The notes under the pieces: generated by a model
Databases searched by the model: none
What the model saw: the letters and a program-made list of their open reading frames with translations, nothing else
What the model was told of the DNA's origin: nothing
Source: Eubacterium sp.
Lineage (GTDB): Bacteria; Bacillota; Clostridia; Oscillospirales; Acutalibacteraceae
Direction: 5' to 3'
DNA: 64,000 bases
NCBI GenBank assembly: GCA_017450645.1
Contig: JAFSTE010000005.1
Location: 117,086-181,085, forward strand
Shown: positions 41,901 through 50,504 of the stretch, in pieces
How the letters are laid out: each line of letters starts with the position of its first letter
Position numbering within the stretch: the first letter of the stretch is position 1
Position numbers and translations under genes: made by a program

Positions 41901-43637
41901 TTAGCAGATGTCGAAAATACCGGGCATCGTGTCGTCGCGGTAGGTGTCGGGCTGGTCGCGGTTGATTGCACAGATTATACCCTTCATCGAAGCGTAGCTG
42001 ATATTATGGCTTACACCGATACCGAACACATCCTTACCCTGCGGGTTCTTAAGGTGGATATAGCTAATCGCCTTAGAGTCAGAGCCGACAGCGATTGCGT
42101 GCTCGCTGTAGTCGATAAACTCGTAACCAGTAATGCCGATTGACTGAATTGCCTTAAAGAACGCGCCTATCGGACCGCTGCCCTCGCCGCTGATGCTCTC
42201 AGGACCGCCGTTTTTGTAGGTAATTGTACCCTCGAACTTAACGCTCGAAAGCTCCTGGTCCTCAATCTTTTCTTCATAAACCTTATAGTTACGCAGTCTG
42301 TACGGACCGGCAACATTTCTGTATTCCTTCTGGAAGAGGTCGAAAACCTCGCTCGGCGAAAGCTCCTTGCCCTTTTCGTCGCAAGCCTTCTGAACTACAG
42401 CGCCGAACTCGGGGTGCATAGCCTTTGGCATCTTAATACCGTAATCGTTTGCAAGGATAAACGCCGTGCCGCCCTTACCCGACTGGGAATTAATACGGAT
42501 AATCGGCTCGTATTCCCTGCCGACATCGGCGGGGTCAATCGGAAGGTACGGAACCTCCCACATTTCGCTTTTGCTCTCCTCCATATACATTTTGCCTTTA
42601 TTGATAGCGTCCTGGTGAGAGCCTGAAAATGCGGTAAATACAAGCTCGCCCGCATACGGCTGACGGGGCGGAACCTGCATCTTAGTGCAGCGCTCGTAAA
42701 CCTCTTTAACCTTATTAATATCGTGGAAATCAAGCTCGGGGTCAACGCCCTGAGTCCACATATTAAGCGCAAGGGTAACAACATCCACATTACCCGTTCT
42801 TTCGCCGTTACCGAAAAGCGTACCCTCTACACGGTCAGCGCCTGCCATAAGCGCAAGCTCTGTTGCCGCAACGCCTTCGCCGCGGTCGTTATGCGGGTGA
42901 AGCGAAATAATAGCAGCCTCGCGGTTAGGCAAATGACGGCAGAAATATTCAATCTGGTCAGCGTAGCCGTTAGGCGTTGAACATTCAACGGTTGACGGAA
43001 GGTTAAGGATAATCGGGTTCTCCTTAGTAATATGAAGCTCCTCCATAACCCTCTTACAAATCTCGACCGCGTTATCCATCTCTGTTCCCGTAAAGGATTC
43101 GGGTGAATACTCAAAGCGGATATTCATATCGGGGTTTTTAACCTTTTCTTCCTCGGTGAGCTCGTAGATAAGCTTAGCGCCCTTAACGGCGATATCAATA
43201 ACGCCCTGCATATCGGTTTTAAATACAACCTTACGCTGCAGAGTTGAAGTAGAATTGTAAAAATGAACTATAACATTCTTTGCGCCGTGGATAGCCTCGA
43301 AGGTCTTTTTGATAAGGTGCGGTCTTGCCTGAACAAGTACCTGAATTGTAACATCGTCGGGGATGTATCCGCCGTCAATAAGCGTTCTGAGGATTTCGTA
43401 CTCGGTTTCGCTGGCCGACGGGAAGCCCACCTCAATCTCCTTAAAGCCGACATCAATAAGAGTCTGGAAAAATTCGAGCTTTTCCTGAAGGTTCATCGGG
43501 TCAACGAGCGACTGGTTACCGTCGCGCATATCAACCGAGCACCAAACAGGCGCCTTAGTAATTACATTGTCGGGCCACTGTCTGTCAGGCAGATTAATGG
43601 GTTTAAACGGTGTGTACTTTTCAAATCCTTTTTTCAT
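41901..43637 (-). CDS. leuA: 2-isopropylmalate synthase (LeuA type 2)
   Basis: LeuA condenses acetyl-CoA with 2-ketoisovalerate. The start is ATG 43637 after AAAGGAGACACTATT, giving 578 residues. The form is the fungal/actinobacterial type beginning KYTPFKPINLPDRQWP. The catalytic barrel motif is VDMRDGNQSLVDPM, with LHPHNDRGEG for metal His residues, and the C-terminal regulatory domain begins near FEGTITYKNG, with GPIGAFFKAIQSI. It is preceded by a T-box leader and followed by leuB. Confidence 0.97.
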   Translation of the reverse strand: MKKGFEKYTPFKPINLPDRQWPDNVITKAPVWCSVDMRDGNQSLVDPMNLQEKLEFFQTLIDVGFKEIEVGFPSASETEYEILRTLIDGGYIPDDVTIQVLVQARPHLIKKTFEAIHGAKNVIVHFYNSTSTLQRKVVFKTDMQGVIDIAVKGAKLIYELTEEEKVKNPDMNIRFEYSPESFTGTEMDNAVEICKRVMEELHITKENPIILNLPSTVECSTPNGYADQIEYFCRHLPNREAAIISLHPHNDRGEGVAATELALMAGADRVEGTLFGNGERTGNVDVVTLALNMWTQGVDPELDFHDINKVKEVYERCTKMQVPPRQPYAGELVFTAFSGSHQDAINKGKMYMEESKSEMWEVPYLPIDPADVGREYEPIIRINSQSGKGGTAFILANDYGIKMPKAMHPEFGAVVQKACDEKGKELSPSEVFDLFQKEYRNVAGPYRLRNYKVYEEKIEDQELSSVKFEGTITYKNGGPESISGEGSGPIGAFFKAIQSIGITGYEFIDYSEHAIAVGSDSKAISYIHLKNPQGKDVFGIGVSHNISYASMKGIICAINRDQPDTYRDDTMPGIFDIC

Positions 43638-43664
43638 AATAGTGTCTCCTTTCCTGTGAGGGCA

Positions 43665-43950
43665 AAATAAAAAACACCCACACAACATAGGGGCGTTATA
43701 ACACGCGGTACCACCCTACTTCGGCAGAAGGAAAAACTGCCCTTTAGCGTCAAACAACGCCTTTACCGATAACGAGGTCAACCGTCTGTCCCTATTGATT
43801 TCTATTCAGGACAGCGACTCCGCAGAGAGCTATACATTAATCGCTTTGTATCGGCTTACACCAACCGCCGACTCGCTGAAACTAAGGCGAAAAATCTTTT
43901 TCTGCATCACAGTCTTTAATGGGTACTGTTTAATTTTCAGTAATGATATT
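43665..43950 (-). promoter_or_regulatory. T-box riboswitch upstream of leuA
   Basis: On the minus strand the leader begins near 43945 and contains the stem I sequences AGTTTCAGCGAGTCGGCGG and GGTGTAAGCCGA, candidate Leu codon CTC in TAGCTCTCTGCGG, the 14-base T-box AGGGTGGTACCGCG (43704-43717), and the terminator ACGCCC...GGGTGT (43665-43699) with TTTTTTATTTT. Uncharged tRNA-Leu would pair with the T-box bulge and prevent termination. Confidence 0.92.
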
Positions 43951-43975
43951 ATAACAGATTATAAATATTTGTCAA
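43948..43975 (-). promoter_or_regulatory. Promoter of the leuA T-box operon
   Basis: TTGACA (43970-43975), 16-base spacer and TATAAT (43948-43953) on the minus strand. Confidence 0.8.
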
Positions 43976-43983
43976 GATAAAAA

Positions 43984-44047
43984 ATTGTCCGAGGCTCCGC
44001 CGAGTATCCTACACTGTCCACTGTCCACTATCCACTAAAAACTAAAA
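43984..44047. repeat. Heptamer-armed intergenic element 7
   Basis: A GC-rich core (CCGAGGCTCCGCCGAG, 43989-44004) is followed by heptamers ACTGTCC, ACTGTCC, ACTATCC, ACTAAAA, ACTAAAA (44013-44047). The left arm is not evident. It lies between the ABC transporter terminator and the leuA promoter. Confidence 0.75.
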
Positions 44048-44071
44048 CCCGACACAAACGTGTCGGGCTTT
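44044..44071 (-). terminator. Terminator of the ABC transporter operon
   Basis: CCCGACAC (44048-44055) and GTGTCGGG (44060-44067); on the minus strand the stem ends in TTTTAGTTTTTAG after the ATPase stop at 44074. Confidence 0.85.
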
Positions 44072-44073
44072 TC

Positions 44074-44871
44074 TTATTCCGCAAGGAGCATTCTGTCGTT
44101 GTCGAGGTCCTCGCCAGCACCTGTCTTGAACTTTTCAAGCAGGTCGGACTTATGAAGACTTTTCTTTTCCTCGCCGGAAACATCATAAATAATCTTACCG
44201 TCGTTCATCATAACAAGGCGGTTACCGATATTGATAGCGTCGCGCATATTATGAGTAATCATAATAGTAGTAAGGTTATTTTCGGCAACAATCTTTTCGG
44301 TAAGGTCAAGCACCTTTTTAGCGGTTTTGGGGTCAAGCGCCGCAGTGTGCTCGTCGAGAAGCAGGAGCTTAGGCTTTTTAAGAGTAGCCATAAGCAGCGT
44401 AATAGCCTGACGCTGACCGCCCGAGAGGAGTCCTACCTTGGAGGTGAGTCTGTCCTCAAGACCGAGGTCGAGGTGTGCGAGCATCTTTTTAAGCTGCTCC
44501 TTTTCCTTACGGCGAACGCCGGGTGCAAGCCCTCTGTGCTGACCTCTGCGTGAAGCGAGAGCAAGGTTTTCTACAATCTGCATATCCGCAGCAGTACCCG
44601 TCATCGGGTCCTGGAAAACGCGTCCGATATACTTAGCCCTCTTATGCTCGGGGAGCTTAGTAACATCAACGCCGTCGATGATAATATTACCGCAGTCAAC
44701 GGGATAAACGCCCGCGACCATATTAAGCATTGTGGATTTACCCGCGCCGTTACCGCCGATAACGGTTACGAAATCGCCCTCGTTAAGCTTAAGGTCGATA
44801 CCGTTGAGCGCCTTTTTTTCGTTAATAGTACCGGGGTTAAAGGTTTTGCGAACATTCTTAATTTCAAGCAT
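44074..44871 (-). CDS. ABC transporter ATP-binding protein (TrpZ-like)
   Basis: The 265-residue ATPase energises import by the adjacent permease and binding protein. Walker A is GGNGAGKST (about residues 38-46), the ABC signature LLSGGQRQAITLLMA is at about 145-160, and Walker B LLLLDEHTAALD follows; HN in ITHNMRDA is the switch His. The sequence class is that of the TrpXYZ/YtrE-like importers for aromatic amino acids or related solutes in Firmicutes. It overlaps the permease stop (TAATG). Confidence 0.92.
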   Translation of the reverse strand: MLEIKNVRKTFNPGTINEKKALNGIDLKLNEGDFVTVIGGNGAGKSTMLNMVAGVYPVDCGNIIIDGVDVTKLPEHKRAKYIGRVFQDPMTGTAADMQIVENLALASRRGQHRGLAPGVRRKEKEQLKKMLAHLDLGLEDRLTSKVGLLSGGQRQAITLLMATLKKPKLLLLDEHTAALDPKTAKKVLDLTEKIVAENNLTTIMITHNMRDAINIGNRLVMMNDGKIIYDVSGEEKKSLHKSDLLEKFKTGAGEDLDNDRMLLAE

Positions 44872-45770
44872 TATTCCTTAACCTCCTTAACTTTAACATG
44901 GGTTTCAGCGTACTTACTCTTAATATACGGGATACCGAGGAATATAGCAACGATAGCCGCTGTAAGAAGCTTAAGGTCGTCCGTATTAAGTCCGAGGCTG
45001 ATAACAAACTGCATAACGATATAGTAAATAATGCCGCCGATTGCAACAGCAAGAAGCCTGAGCGCAAAGTTCTTAAACAGCTTGCCGAATATAACCTCGC
45101 CGATAATAACGGCTGCAAGACCTACAACGATTGCGCCGCGGCCCATATTGATATCAGCAAAGCCCTGATACTGCGAAATAAGTCCGCCTGCAAGAGCTAC
45201 AAGACCGTTAGAAAGAACGAGCGCAATAATCTTAGCCATATTAGTATTAATGCCGTTAGCCTTTGCCATATTCTGGTTAGAACCCGTCGCGCGGATAGCG
45301 TGACCGATTTCCGTACCGAAGAACCAGTAAAGGATAGCAATAATTGCCAAAACAAAGATTAAAACTACGATAATAGCCTTAGTAACATTTACCATACTCG
45401 CGATAAGATGGTAATTATACGCCGAAAGCGGCTGATTTGATTTGCCGAGTATTCTAAGGTTAACGGAATACAGCGCAAGCTGAGTCAGGATACCCGCAAG
45501 AATAGGCGGTATACCCAAAAGTGTGTTAAGCACGCCCGTAACCAGACCTGCCGCACAGCCTGCCGCAAATGCAACAACAAGCGCAACATACACATTCATA
45601 CCGCTCATCATACACATAACGAGTGCAGCGCCGCCCGTAGCAAAGGTACCGTCAACGGTAAGGTCAGCAAAATCAAGAACGCGGAATGTAATATACACGC
45701 CGATAGCCATTATACCCCAAATCAATCCCTGGCCTACTGCGCCGGGAAGGGCATTAATAAACGCTCCCAT
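44871..45770 (-). CDS. ABC transporter permease (TrpY-like)
   Basis: This 299-residue membrane protein has eight or more hydrophobic segments of the branched-chain/simple-sugar permease type: GLIWGIMAIGVYITFRVLDFADLTVDG at the N-terminus, AFAAGCAAGLVTGVLN, IRATGSNQNMAKANGINTNMAKIIAL with the EAA-like loop, and VGLAAVIIGEVIFG. It overlaps the ATPase gene by one base. The 111-base gap before it contains a perfect 12-bp stem, so its level may differ from that of the binding protein upstream. Confidence 0.92.
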   Translation of the reverse strand: MGAFINALPGAVGQGLIWGIMAIGVYITFRVLDFADLTVDGTFATGGAALVMCMMSGMNVYVALVVAFAAGCAAGLVTGVLNTLLGIPPILAGILTQLALYSVNLRILGKSNQPLSAYNYHLIASMVNVTKAIIVVLIFVLAIIAILYWFFGTEIGHAIRATGSNQNMAKANGINTNMAKIIALVLSNGLVALAGGLISQYQGFADINMGRGAIVVGLAAVIIGEVIFGKLFKNFALRLLAVAIGGIIYYIVMQFVISLGLNTDDLKLLTAAIVAIFLGIPYIKSKYAETHVKVKEVKE

Positions 45771-45792
45771 AGTATTACCTCATTTCGATAAA

Positions 45793-45826
45793 TAAGAGCA
45801 ATAAACTTAATAGCTTATTGCTCTTA
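45793..45826 (-). terminator. Perfect stem between binding protein and permease genes
   Basis: TAAGAGCAATAA (45793-45804) pairs perfectly with TTATTGCTCTTA (45815-45826) and, on the minus strand, is followed by TTTATC. It could be a partial terminator or a processing and stability element that lets binding protein accumulate over permease. Confidence 0.65.
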
Positions 45827-45881
45827 CCGTAATTAAGATATTGCTATTATACTTTAAAGTAATAAAATAGTCAACAATTTT

Positions 45882-46925
45882 TTATTCAGCCTTTGAGAAA
45901 TCGTATGATTCGTAATTCTCAGGAACTGTAACCTTATACTTCTTAGCCATTTCGTCGTTTACGAAGTAGGTAAGGTCTGTCGGCTGCCAGATAGCCATTG
46001 TTGCCGGGTCTGTGCCCTTTGAAAGAATTTCGTAAGCCATTTCACCAGCGTGAACACCGATGTCATAGTAAGAAATTGAGAATGTAGCAACAGCGTTTGT
46101 GCTCTTGAAGATACCCTCTTCACCTGCGATGATAGGTGTGTTAGCCTCTTCACAAGCAGCAGCGATAACCTGACCGTTTGAAGCAGCGGTGTTATCTGTA
46201 GGAATGTAGATTACATCAGACTCAGCAGCAGCCTTCTTAGCTACGCCCTGAATATCGTTAGAGTCTGCAAATGAATAGAACTCTGTTTCTACTCCGCTTT
46301 TTGAAAGTGCAGCCTTGATGCCCTCAACCTGGAATGTTGAGTTAGCCTCTGCTGAACAGTAGATGCATCCAACCTTCTTGGCATCCGGGAAGAGTGTTGT
46401 AATCTGCTTAGCCTGCTCTTCAAGAGAAGCAAGGTCGCTTACGCCGGTAACATTAATACCTGTCGGGTCGCCGGCTTTCATATCAATCTCAAGAGCGGTG
46501 CCGTAGTCTGTTACGGAAGTACCAACTACAGGAATCTTGCTTGCTGCAGTAGCGTTCATAGCTGCCTGAAGTGCAGGTGTAGCGTTAGCCATAATAAGGT
46601 CTGACTTATTAGATACAAACTGATTTACGATAGTAGCGCAGTTTGTGCTTTCGCCCTGTGCGTTTTGAGTGTCGAACTCAACCTTGTTGCCGTCAGCCTC
46701 TGCAAGCTCGGTGAGCTTATCCTGGAAGCCTTTGGTAGCAGCGTCAAGCGCTTCGTGCTGTACAAGCTGGCAGATACCAACCTTAAAGGTCTTGCCGCCC
46801 TCTGCAGCTGCAGCAGCAGTTGTTGTTTCGTCTGTCTGGCCGCCGTTTGAGCAAGCAGCGAACATACCGCCTACCATAGCTACCGACAAACCGATGCCGA
46901 GAACTTTTTTAACAATCTTATTCAT
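45882..46925 (-). CDS. ABC transporter substrate-binding lipoprotein (TrpX-like)
   Basis: A 347-residue periplasmic-type binding protein. The lipoprotein signal ends in GMFAAC with Cys25, followed by an S/N/G/T/A linker. The fold is the two-domain type I binding protein: TFKVGICQLVQHEALDAATKGFQDKLTE at the start, NATPALQAAMNATAASKIPVVGTSVTDYG, KKVGCIYCSAEANSTFQVEG, YIPTDNTAASNGQVIAAACEEANTPIIAGEEG and GEMAYEILSKGTDP. This matches the ABC_sub_bind family whose characterised member TrpX binds tryptophan and tyrosine in Streptococcus; the ligand here is not known. It is the first gene of the operon. Confidence 0.92.
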   Translation of the reverse strand: MNKIVKKVLGIGLSVAMVGGMFAACSNGGQTDETTTAAAAAEGGKTFKVGICQLVQHEALDAATKGFQDKLTELAEADGNKVEFDTQNAQGESTNCATIVNQFVSNKSDLIMANATPALQAAMNATAASKIPVVGTSVTDYGTALEIDMKAGDPTGINVTGVSDLASLEEQAKQITTLFPDAKKVGCIYCSAEANSTFQVEGIKAALSKSGVETEFYSFADSNDIQGVAKKAAAESDVIYIPTDNTAASNGQVIAAACEEANTPIIAGEEGIFKSTNAVATFSISYYDIGVHAGEMAYEILSKGTDPATMAIWQPTDLTYFVNDEMAKKYKVTVPENYESYDFSKAE

Positions 46926-46969
46926 TAGTAAATCTCCTTTAAAAATTTTTATTTATGATTGCAAAAAAC

Positions 46970-46998
46970 AGTTTAGCACATAAAAGCGTTAAAGTCAA
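46970..46998 (-). promoter_or_regulatory. Promoter of the ABC transporter operon
   Basis: TTGACT (46993-46998), 17 bases, TAAACT (46970-46975) on the minus strand, about 45 bases before the start. No T-box or other riboswitch is visible. Confidence 0.7.
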
Positions 46999-47061
46999 CA
47001 CTTTTTTTAAGCGCCTTCAACAGCTGTTACTTGCATATAGCTATGATGATTATAATTTCCC

Positions 47062-47090
47062 TTGACAAATACAAGATATAGGTGTAATAT
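47062..47090 (+). promoter_or_regulatory. Promoter of rny
   Basis: TTGACA (47062-47067), 17-base spacer, TAATAT (47085-47090). The transcript would have an ~125-base leader. Confidence 0.85.
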
Positions 47091-47101
47091 ATAGTGGAAA
47101 A

Positions 47102-47136
47102 TCTATATGACGAGCTATTTATGGCTCGGATATAGA
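47102..47136 (+). promoter_or_regulatory. Hairpin in the rny leader
   Basis: CTATAT, GA, CGAGC on one side and GCTCG, GA, TATAG on the other (47103-47115 and 47124-47135) pair around TATTTATG, with a GA/GA internal loop. It lies about 10 bases after the expected transcription start. Confidence 0.55.
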
Positions 47137-47222
47137 GGTTTATTTGCATAAAACTGTACCTTTTCTGATGAAATTTTAAGTTAAATGTGTAAAAATCTAA
47201 ACAGAAGGAGGTGCTATTGATT

Positions 47223-48779
47223 ATGGTAAATGTTTCTATAATGATAATTATTGCCGTTATTTTTGCAGTAGTTTTTTGTGCTCTTGGCGTATTCGCCGGC
47301 ATGTTTTTACAGGATAAAAGAATAAAAAAAGATACTGAAAACGCAAAAAATAACGCGACAAAAATTATCAATGACGCTTTAAACGAAGCAGAGGCAAGCA
47401 AAAAAGCTATGCTTGTAGAAGCTAAGGACGAAATCCACAAGCTTCGTTCTGACGCTGATAAGGAAATTCGCGAGAGAAGAAACGAGGTTCAGCGCCAGGA
47501 AAAAAGACTCACCCAGCGTGAGGAATATCTTGACAAAAGAGCAGACACTCTTGAAACAAAAAGTGAACATTTAAGTGAAAAGCTTAAGCAGGTTGACGAC
47601 AAATTACTTGAAATCGATGGCATCAAGAAAAGCCAGTTTGATATGCTTGAGAGAATATCCGGCCTTTCACAGGAGGACGCTAAAAAGCAGCTTATGCAGT
47701 CCCTTGAGTCTGAGCTTGATGTAGAAAAGAGCAAGCGTATCCTTGAGTACGAGCAGATGGTTCGCGACCAGAGCGATGTTCTGGCAAGGGAAATCATCGG
47801 CACCGCTATTCAGCGCTGTGCGGCTGACCACACAGCAGAAACAACAGTTTATGTTGTATCACTTCCGTCCGACGATATGAAGGGCAGAATTATCGGCAGA
47901 GAGGGCAGAAATATCCGCTCTATCGAACAGATTACGGGCGCAGAGCTTATTATCGACGACACACCGGAAGCTATTACGGTAAGTGCGTTTGACCCCGTAA
48001 GGCGTGAGGTCGCAAGACTCACACTCGAAAAACTCATTCAGGACGGACGAATTCATCCGACCAGAATTGAGGAGATGTACGAAAAAGCAAAAAAAGAGGT
48101 TGAGCAGACAATTAAGGCTGAGGGCGAAAAGGCTGTTATCAGCGCGAACTGCGGCTCAATCCATCCGGAGCTTGTTAAGCTCCTCGGCAAGCTCAAATAC
48201 CGTACCTCATACGGTCAGAGCGTGCTTAAACACTCACTCGAGGTATCATATATCGCAGGTCTTATGGCTGCCGAGCTCGGCGTTGACGAAAAGCAGGCAA
48301 GGCGCGCAGGACTTCTTCACGATATCGGTAAGGCTGTTGACCACGAGATGGAGGGCGGTCATATCGCACTCGGCGTAGAATACGCGAGAAAGTATAAAGA
48401 AAACGAGAACATCGTTCACGCTATTCAGGCGCACCACGGCGATGTTGAGTGTAAAACGGTTGTGGCTTCGCTTGTTCAGGCTGCGGACGCAGTTTCCGCC
48501 GCAAGACCGGGCGCAAGACGCGAAAATATCGAAAATTATATCAAGAGGCTCCAGCAGCTTGAGGAAATTTCGTCAAGCTTTAACGGCGTTGAAAAGGCTT
48601 ACGCTATACAGGCAGGCCGTGAGGTCAGAGTTATGGTTAAGCCCGAGGTCATTGACGACAGCAAAATGCCGCTCGTTGCAAGAGAGATTGTTAAGCGCAT
48701 CGAGGACGAGATGGATTATCCCGGACAGATTAAGGTTAACATCATCCGCGAGAGCCGTACATTTGATGTAGCAAAATAA
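47223..48779 (+). CDS. rny: Ribonuclease Y
   Basis: RNase Y is the membrane-bound endonuclease that starts mRNA decay in Firmicutes. The start is taken at ATG 47223, giving 518 residues beginning [32 protein letters not shown] 47217 is also possible, since AAGGAGG lies at 47205-47211. The order is an N-terminal transmembrane helix, a long coiled coil (about 25-200), a KH domain with the loop [13 protein letters not shown], and an HD domain with [34 protein letters not shown], and [11 protein letters not shown]-type residues (here [12 protein letters not shown]). The leader has a strong promoter and a hairpin. Confidence 0.96.
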   Translation: MVNVSIMIIIAVIFAVVFCALGVFAGMFLQDKRIKKDTENAKNNATKIINDALNEAEASKKAMLVEAKDEIHKLRSDADKEIRERRNEVQRQEKRLTQREEYLDKRADTLETKSEHLSEKLKQVDDKLLEIDGIKKSQFDMLERISGLSQEDAKKQLMQSLESELDVEKSKRILEYEQMVRDQSDVLAREIIGTAIQRCAADHTAETTVYVVSLPSDDMKGRIIGREGRNIRSIEQITGAELIIDDTPEAITVSAFDPVRREVARLTLEKLIQDGRIHPTRIEEMYEKAKKEVEQTIKAEGEKAVISANCGSIHPELVKLLGKLKYRTSYGQSVLKHSLEVSYIAGLMAAELGVDEKQARRAGLLHDIGKAVDHEMEGGHIALGVEYARKYKENENIVHAIQAHHGDVECKTVVASLVQAADAVSAARPGARRENIENYIKRLQQLEEISSSFNGVEKAYAIQAGREVRVMVKPEVIDDSKMPLVAREIVKRIEDEMDYPGQIKVNIIRESRTFDVAK

Positions 48780-48786
48780 ATAAAAC

Positions 48787-48820
48787 CGCACCGATTGAAA
48801 AATCGGTGTGTTTTATTTTT
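48787..48820 (+). terminator. Terminator of rny
   Basis: CGCACCGATT and AATCGGTGTG pair (one G-T) around GAAA, with TTTTATTTTTT after the stem. Confidence 0.8.
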
Positions 48821-48869
48821 TACAGATTTTGCTATATTATAATATTTTAATATAATTACTTATTTATAA

Positions 48870-48898
48870 TTGACTTTAAGGTCTTTAACTGTTATAAT
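48870..48898 (+). promoter_or_regulatory. Promoter of the exopolysaccharide operon
   Basis: TTGACT (48870-48875), 17-base spacer and TATAAT (48893-48898), 45 bases before the first gene. No other strong promoter was seen inside the operon. Confidence 0.85.
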
Positions 48899-48942
48899 AC
48901 ACTATGTATCTTTATGCTTAAAAGGGCGGAGGTTTGTTTTTT

Positions 48943-49749
48943 ATGAACGAAAACAGAGAGATTGAAATAGATTTAAGAAAAATCATTTATATGATGAGGA
49001 CTAAGGTTATTTACATTATCCTTATCACCATACTGTCTGGGGTGCTCGTGGGCACATTTACCCAGCTTTTTATTACGCCTACATACACGGCGACCGTTAA
49101 GTTTTACGCAAAGAGCAGCGACGACGCTATAAGCACCGCGTCCACTCTTACCGAAACTCAGATTAACGCGTCCGAAAAGCTCGCGGAGCTTTATGTGTAC
49201 ATTATCAAGAGCGACAATGTACTCGACAAGGTTGCAAACGAGCTTCAGATAAGCTCCACCAAGGAGATTAAGGACTCTATTTCCGCAGGCGCCGTAGAGG
49301 GTATTCAGGCATTTACCGTTACGGTTAAAAACAAGGACGCCAAAACCGCGGCAAAGATTGCGAACACTGTGGCGAAAATAGCGCCCGACGAAATAGTTAA
49401 AATAGTAGAGGGCGGCGGTATTAAGGTCATAGACTACGCCAAGGTGCCGCAAAAGCCGTCATCGCCTAACACGAAGCGCAATATTATAATCGGTGCGCTC
49501 GCGGGCTTTGTGCTTTCGTTCTCGGCGTTCTTTATCTACGAAATATTTGATACTTCCATTACCGAAGCCAAAGACCTCGAAAGAGACTTCGATATCCCCG
49601 TACTCGGTACTATACCGAGACTCGACTCTAACAGCAATTCCTCTAAGTACTCGAGCGACGACAAGCGCGCTACCGACAACGAGGTGCAACCGAGTAACGA
49701 GCTATTGGACAGTATAAAAAATGCGAAAGGAGAGGTAAAAAATGACTAA
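48943..49749 (+). CDS. Chain-length determinant protein (Wzz/CpsC type)
   Basis: CpsC-type proteins control polymer length and activate the tyrosine kinase. The start is ATG 48943 with GGCGGAGG ten bases upstream, giving 268 residues. Two transmembrane helices flank the extracytoplasmic domain: YIILITILSGVLVGTFTQLF near residue 30 and IIIGALAGFVLSFSAFFIYEI near 185. The proline motif VPQKPSSPNTKRN before the second helix is the Wzz hallmark. After the helix the cytoplasmic tail has no kinase domain; that is encoded by the next gene, which overlaps it by 8 bases. Confidence 0.9.
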   Translation: MNENREIEIDLRKIIYMMRTKVIYIILITILSGVLVGTFTQLFITPTYTATVKFYAKSSDDAISTASTLTETQINASEKLAELYVYIIKSDNVLDKVANELQISSTKEIKDSISAGAVEGIQAFTVTVKNKDAKTAAKIANTVAKIAPDEIVKIVEGGGIKVIDYAKVPQKPSSPNTKRNIIIGALAGFVLSFSAFFIYEIFDTSITEAKDLERDFDIPVLGTIPRLDSNSNSSKYSSDDKRATDNEVQPSNELLDSIKNAKGEVKND

Positions 49750-50491
49750 GCGTAAAAAGATAAGCAAGCTTGCACACACAACCTTTTCGGTTGACGACCA
49801 AAAGAAAATACTGCGCCCCGACACCTCCTTTCAGATTAAAGAGGCTTATAACTCCATAAGGACTAACCTTATGTTTATGCAGCAGGGCGAGAAGTGCCCC
49901 ATATTCGTTGTATCAAGCCCTACGGCTAACAACGGTAAGACGATTAACACCATTAACCTTGCAATCAGTTTTGCACAGATGGGCAAAAAGACGCTTATCA
50001 TCGACTCGGATATGCGAAACCCCACTATGCACAGGATGTTTTCTATCCCCGTTAAAAACGGACTTTCGGAAATTCTTGCAGGGCTTACTGACAGTATGTC
50101 GGTATCAAAGACCTATATCGAAAATCTGTCAATCCTCACAGCGGGCAAAATTCCGCCGAATCCCACCGAGCTTTTATCCTCGGAGAGAATGGACAAGCTT
50201 TTAAACTTTGTAAGAGAGCATTACGACTGCGTATTTATTGATACGCCGCCGATTAATATTGTAACCGACTCAACGCTGTTTGCACAAAAGGTAACGGGCT
50301 ACATTCTTATTGTAAAGACCGATACTACTAACACTAACGATGTAAAGGCGACGGTAACGAGCCTTGAGCAGATTGACGCTAACATCCTCGGCTTTATCAT
50401 TAACGATGTAAACAGCGACAAAAAGAAGTATTATTCTTATTACAGAAAATACAACTATAATTATAACTATAATTACAACTACAATTATTAA
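49742..50491 (+). CDS. CpsD-type tyrosine kinase with tyrosine-rich tail
   Basis: BY-kinases autophosphorylate a C-terminal tyrosine cluster and regulate polymer export. The 249-residue protein has Walker A in SPTANNGKTINTINLA (about 59-74), where the usual PGEGKST reads ANNGKT, Walker A-prime LIIDSDMRNP and Walker B FIDTPP. The last 22 residues hold 11 tyrosines: KKYYSYYRK then (YN)6Y. The tail is encoded by a run of TAT/TAC and AAT/AAC codons (50451-50489). No phosphatase gene is nearby. It is coupled to the chain-length gene. Confidence 0.92.
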   Translation: MTKRKKISKLAHTTFSVDDQKKILRPDTSFQIKEAYNSIRTNLMFMQQGEKCPIFVVSSPTANNGKTINTINLAISFAQMGKKTLIIDSDMRNPTMHRMFSIPVKNGLSEILAGLTDSMSVSKTYIENLSILTAGKIPPNPTELLSSERMDKLLNFVREHYDCVFIDTPPINIVTDSTLFAQKVTGYILIVKTDTTNTNDVKATVTSLEQIDANILGFIINDVNSDKKKYYSYYRKYNYNYNYNYNYNY

Positions 50492-50504
50492 TTCAGGTGA
50501 TTAA

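Noticed and set aside
46926-47061. Possible gene or T-box in the gap between the ABC operon and rny
   Set aside because: Only two divergent promoters and A/T-rich sequence are seen; no ORF with a ribosome-binding site and no T-box motif.
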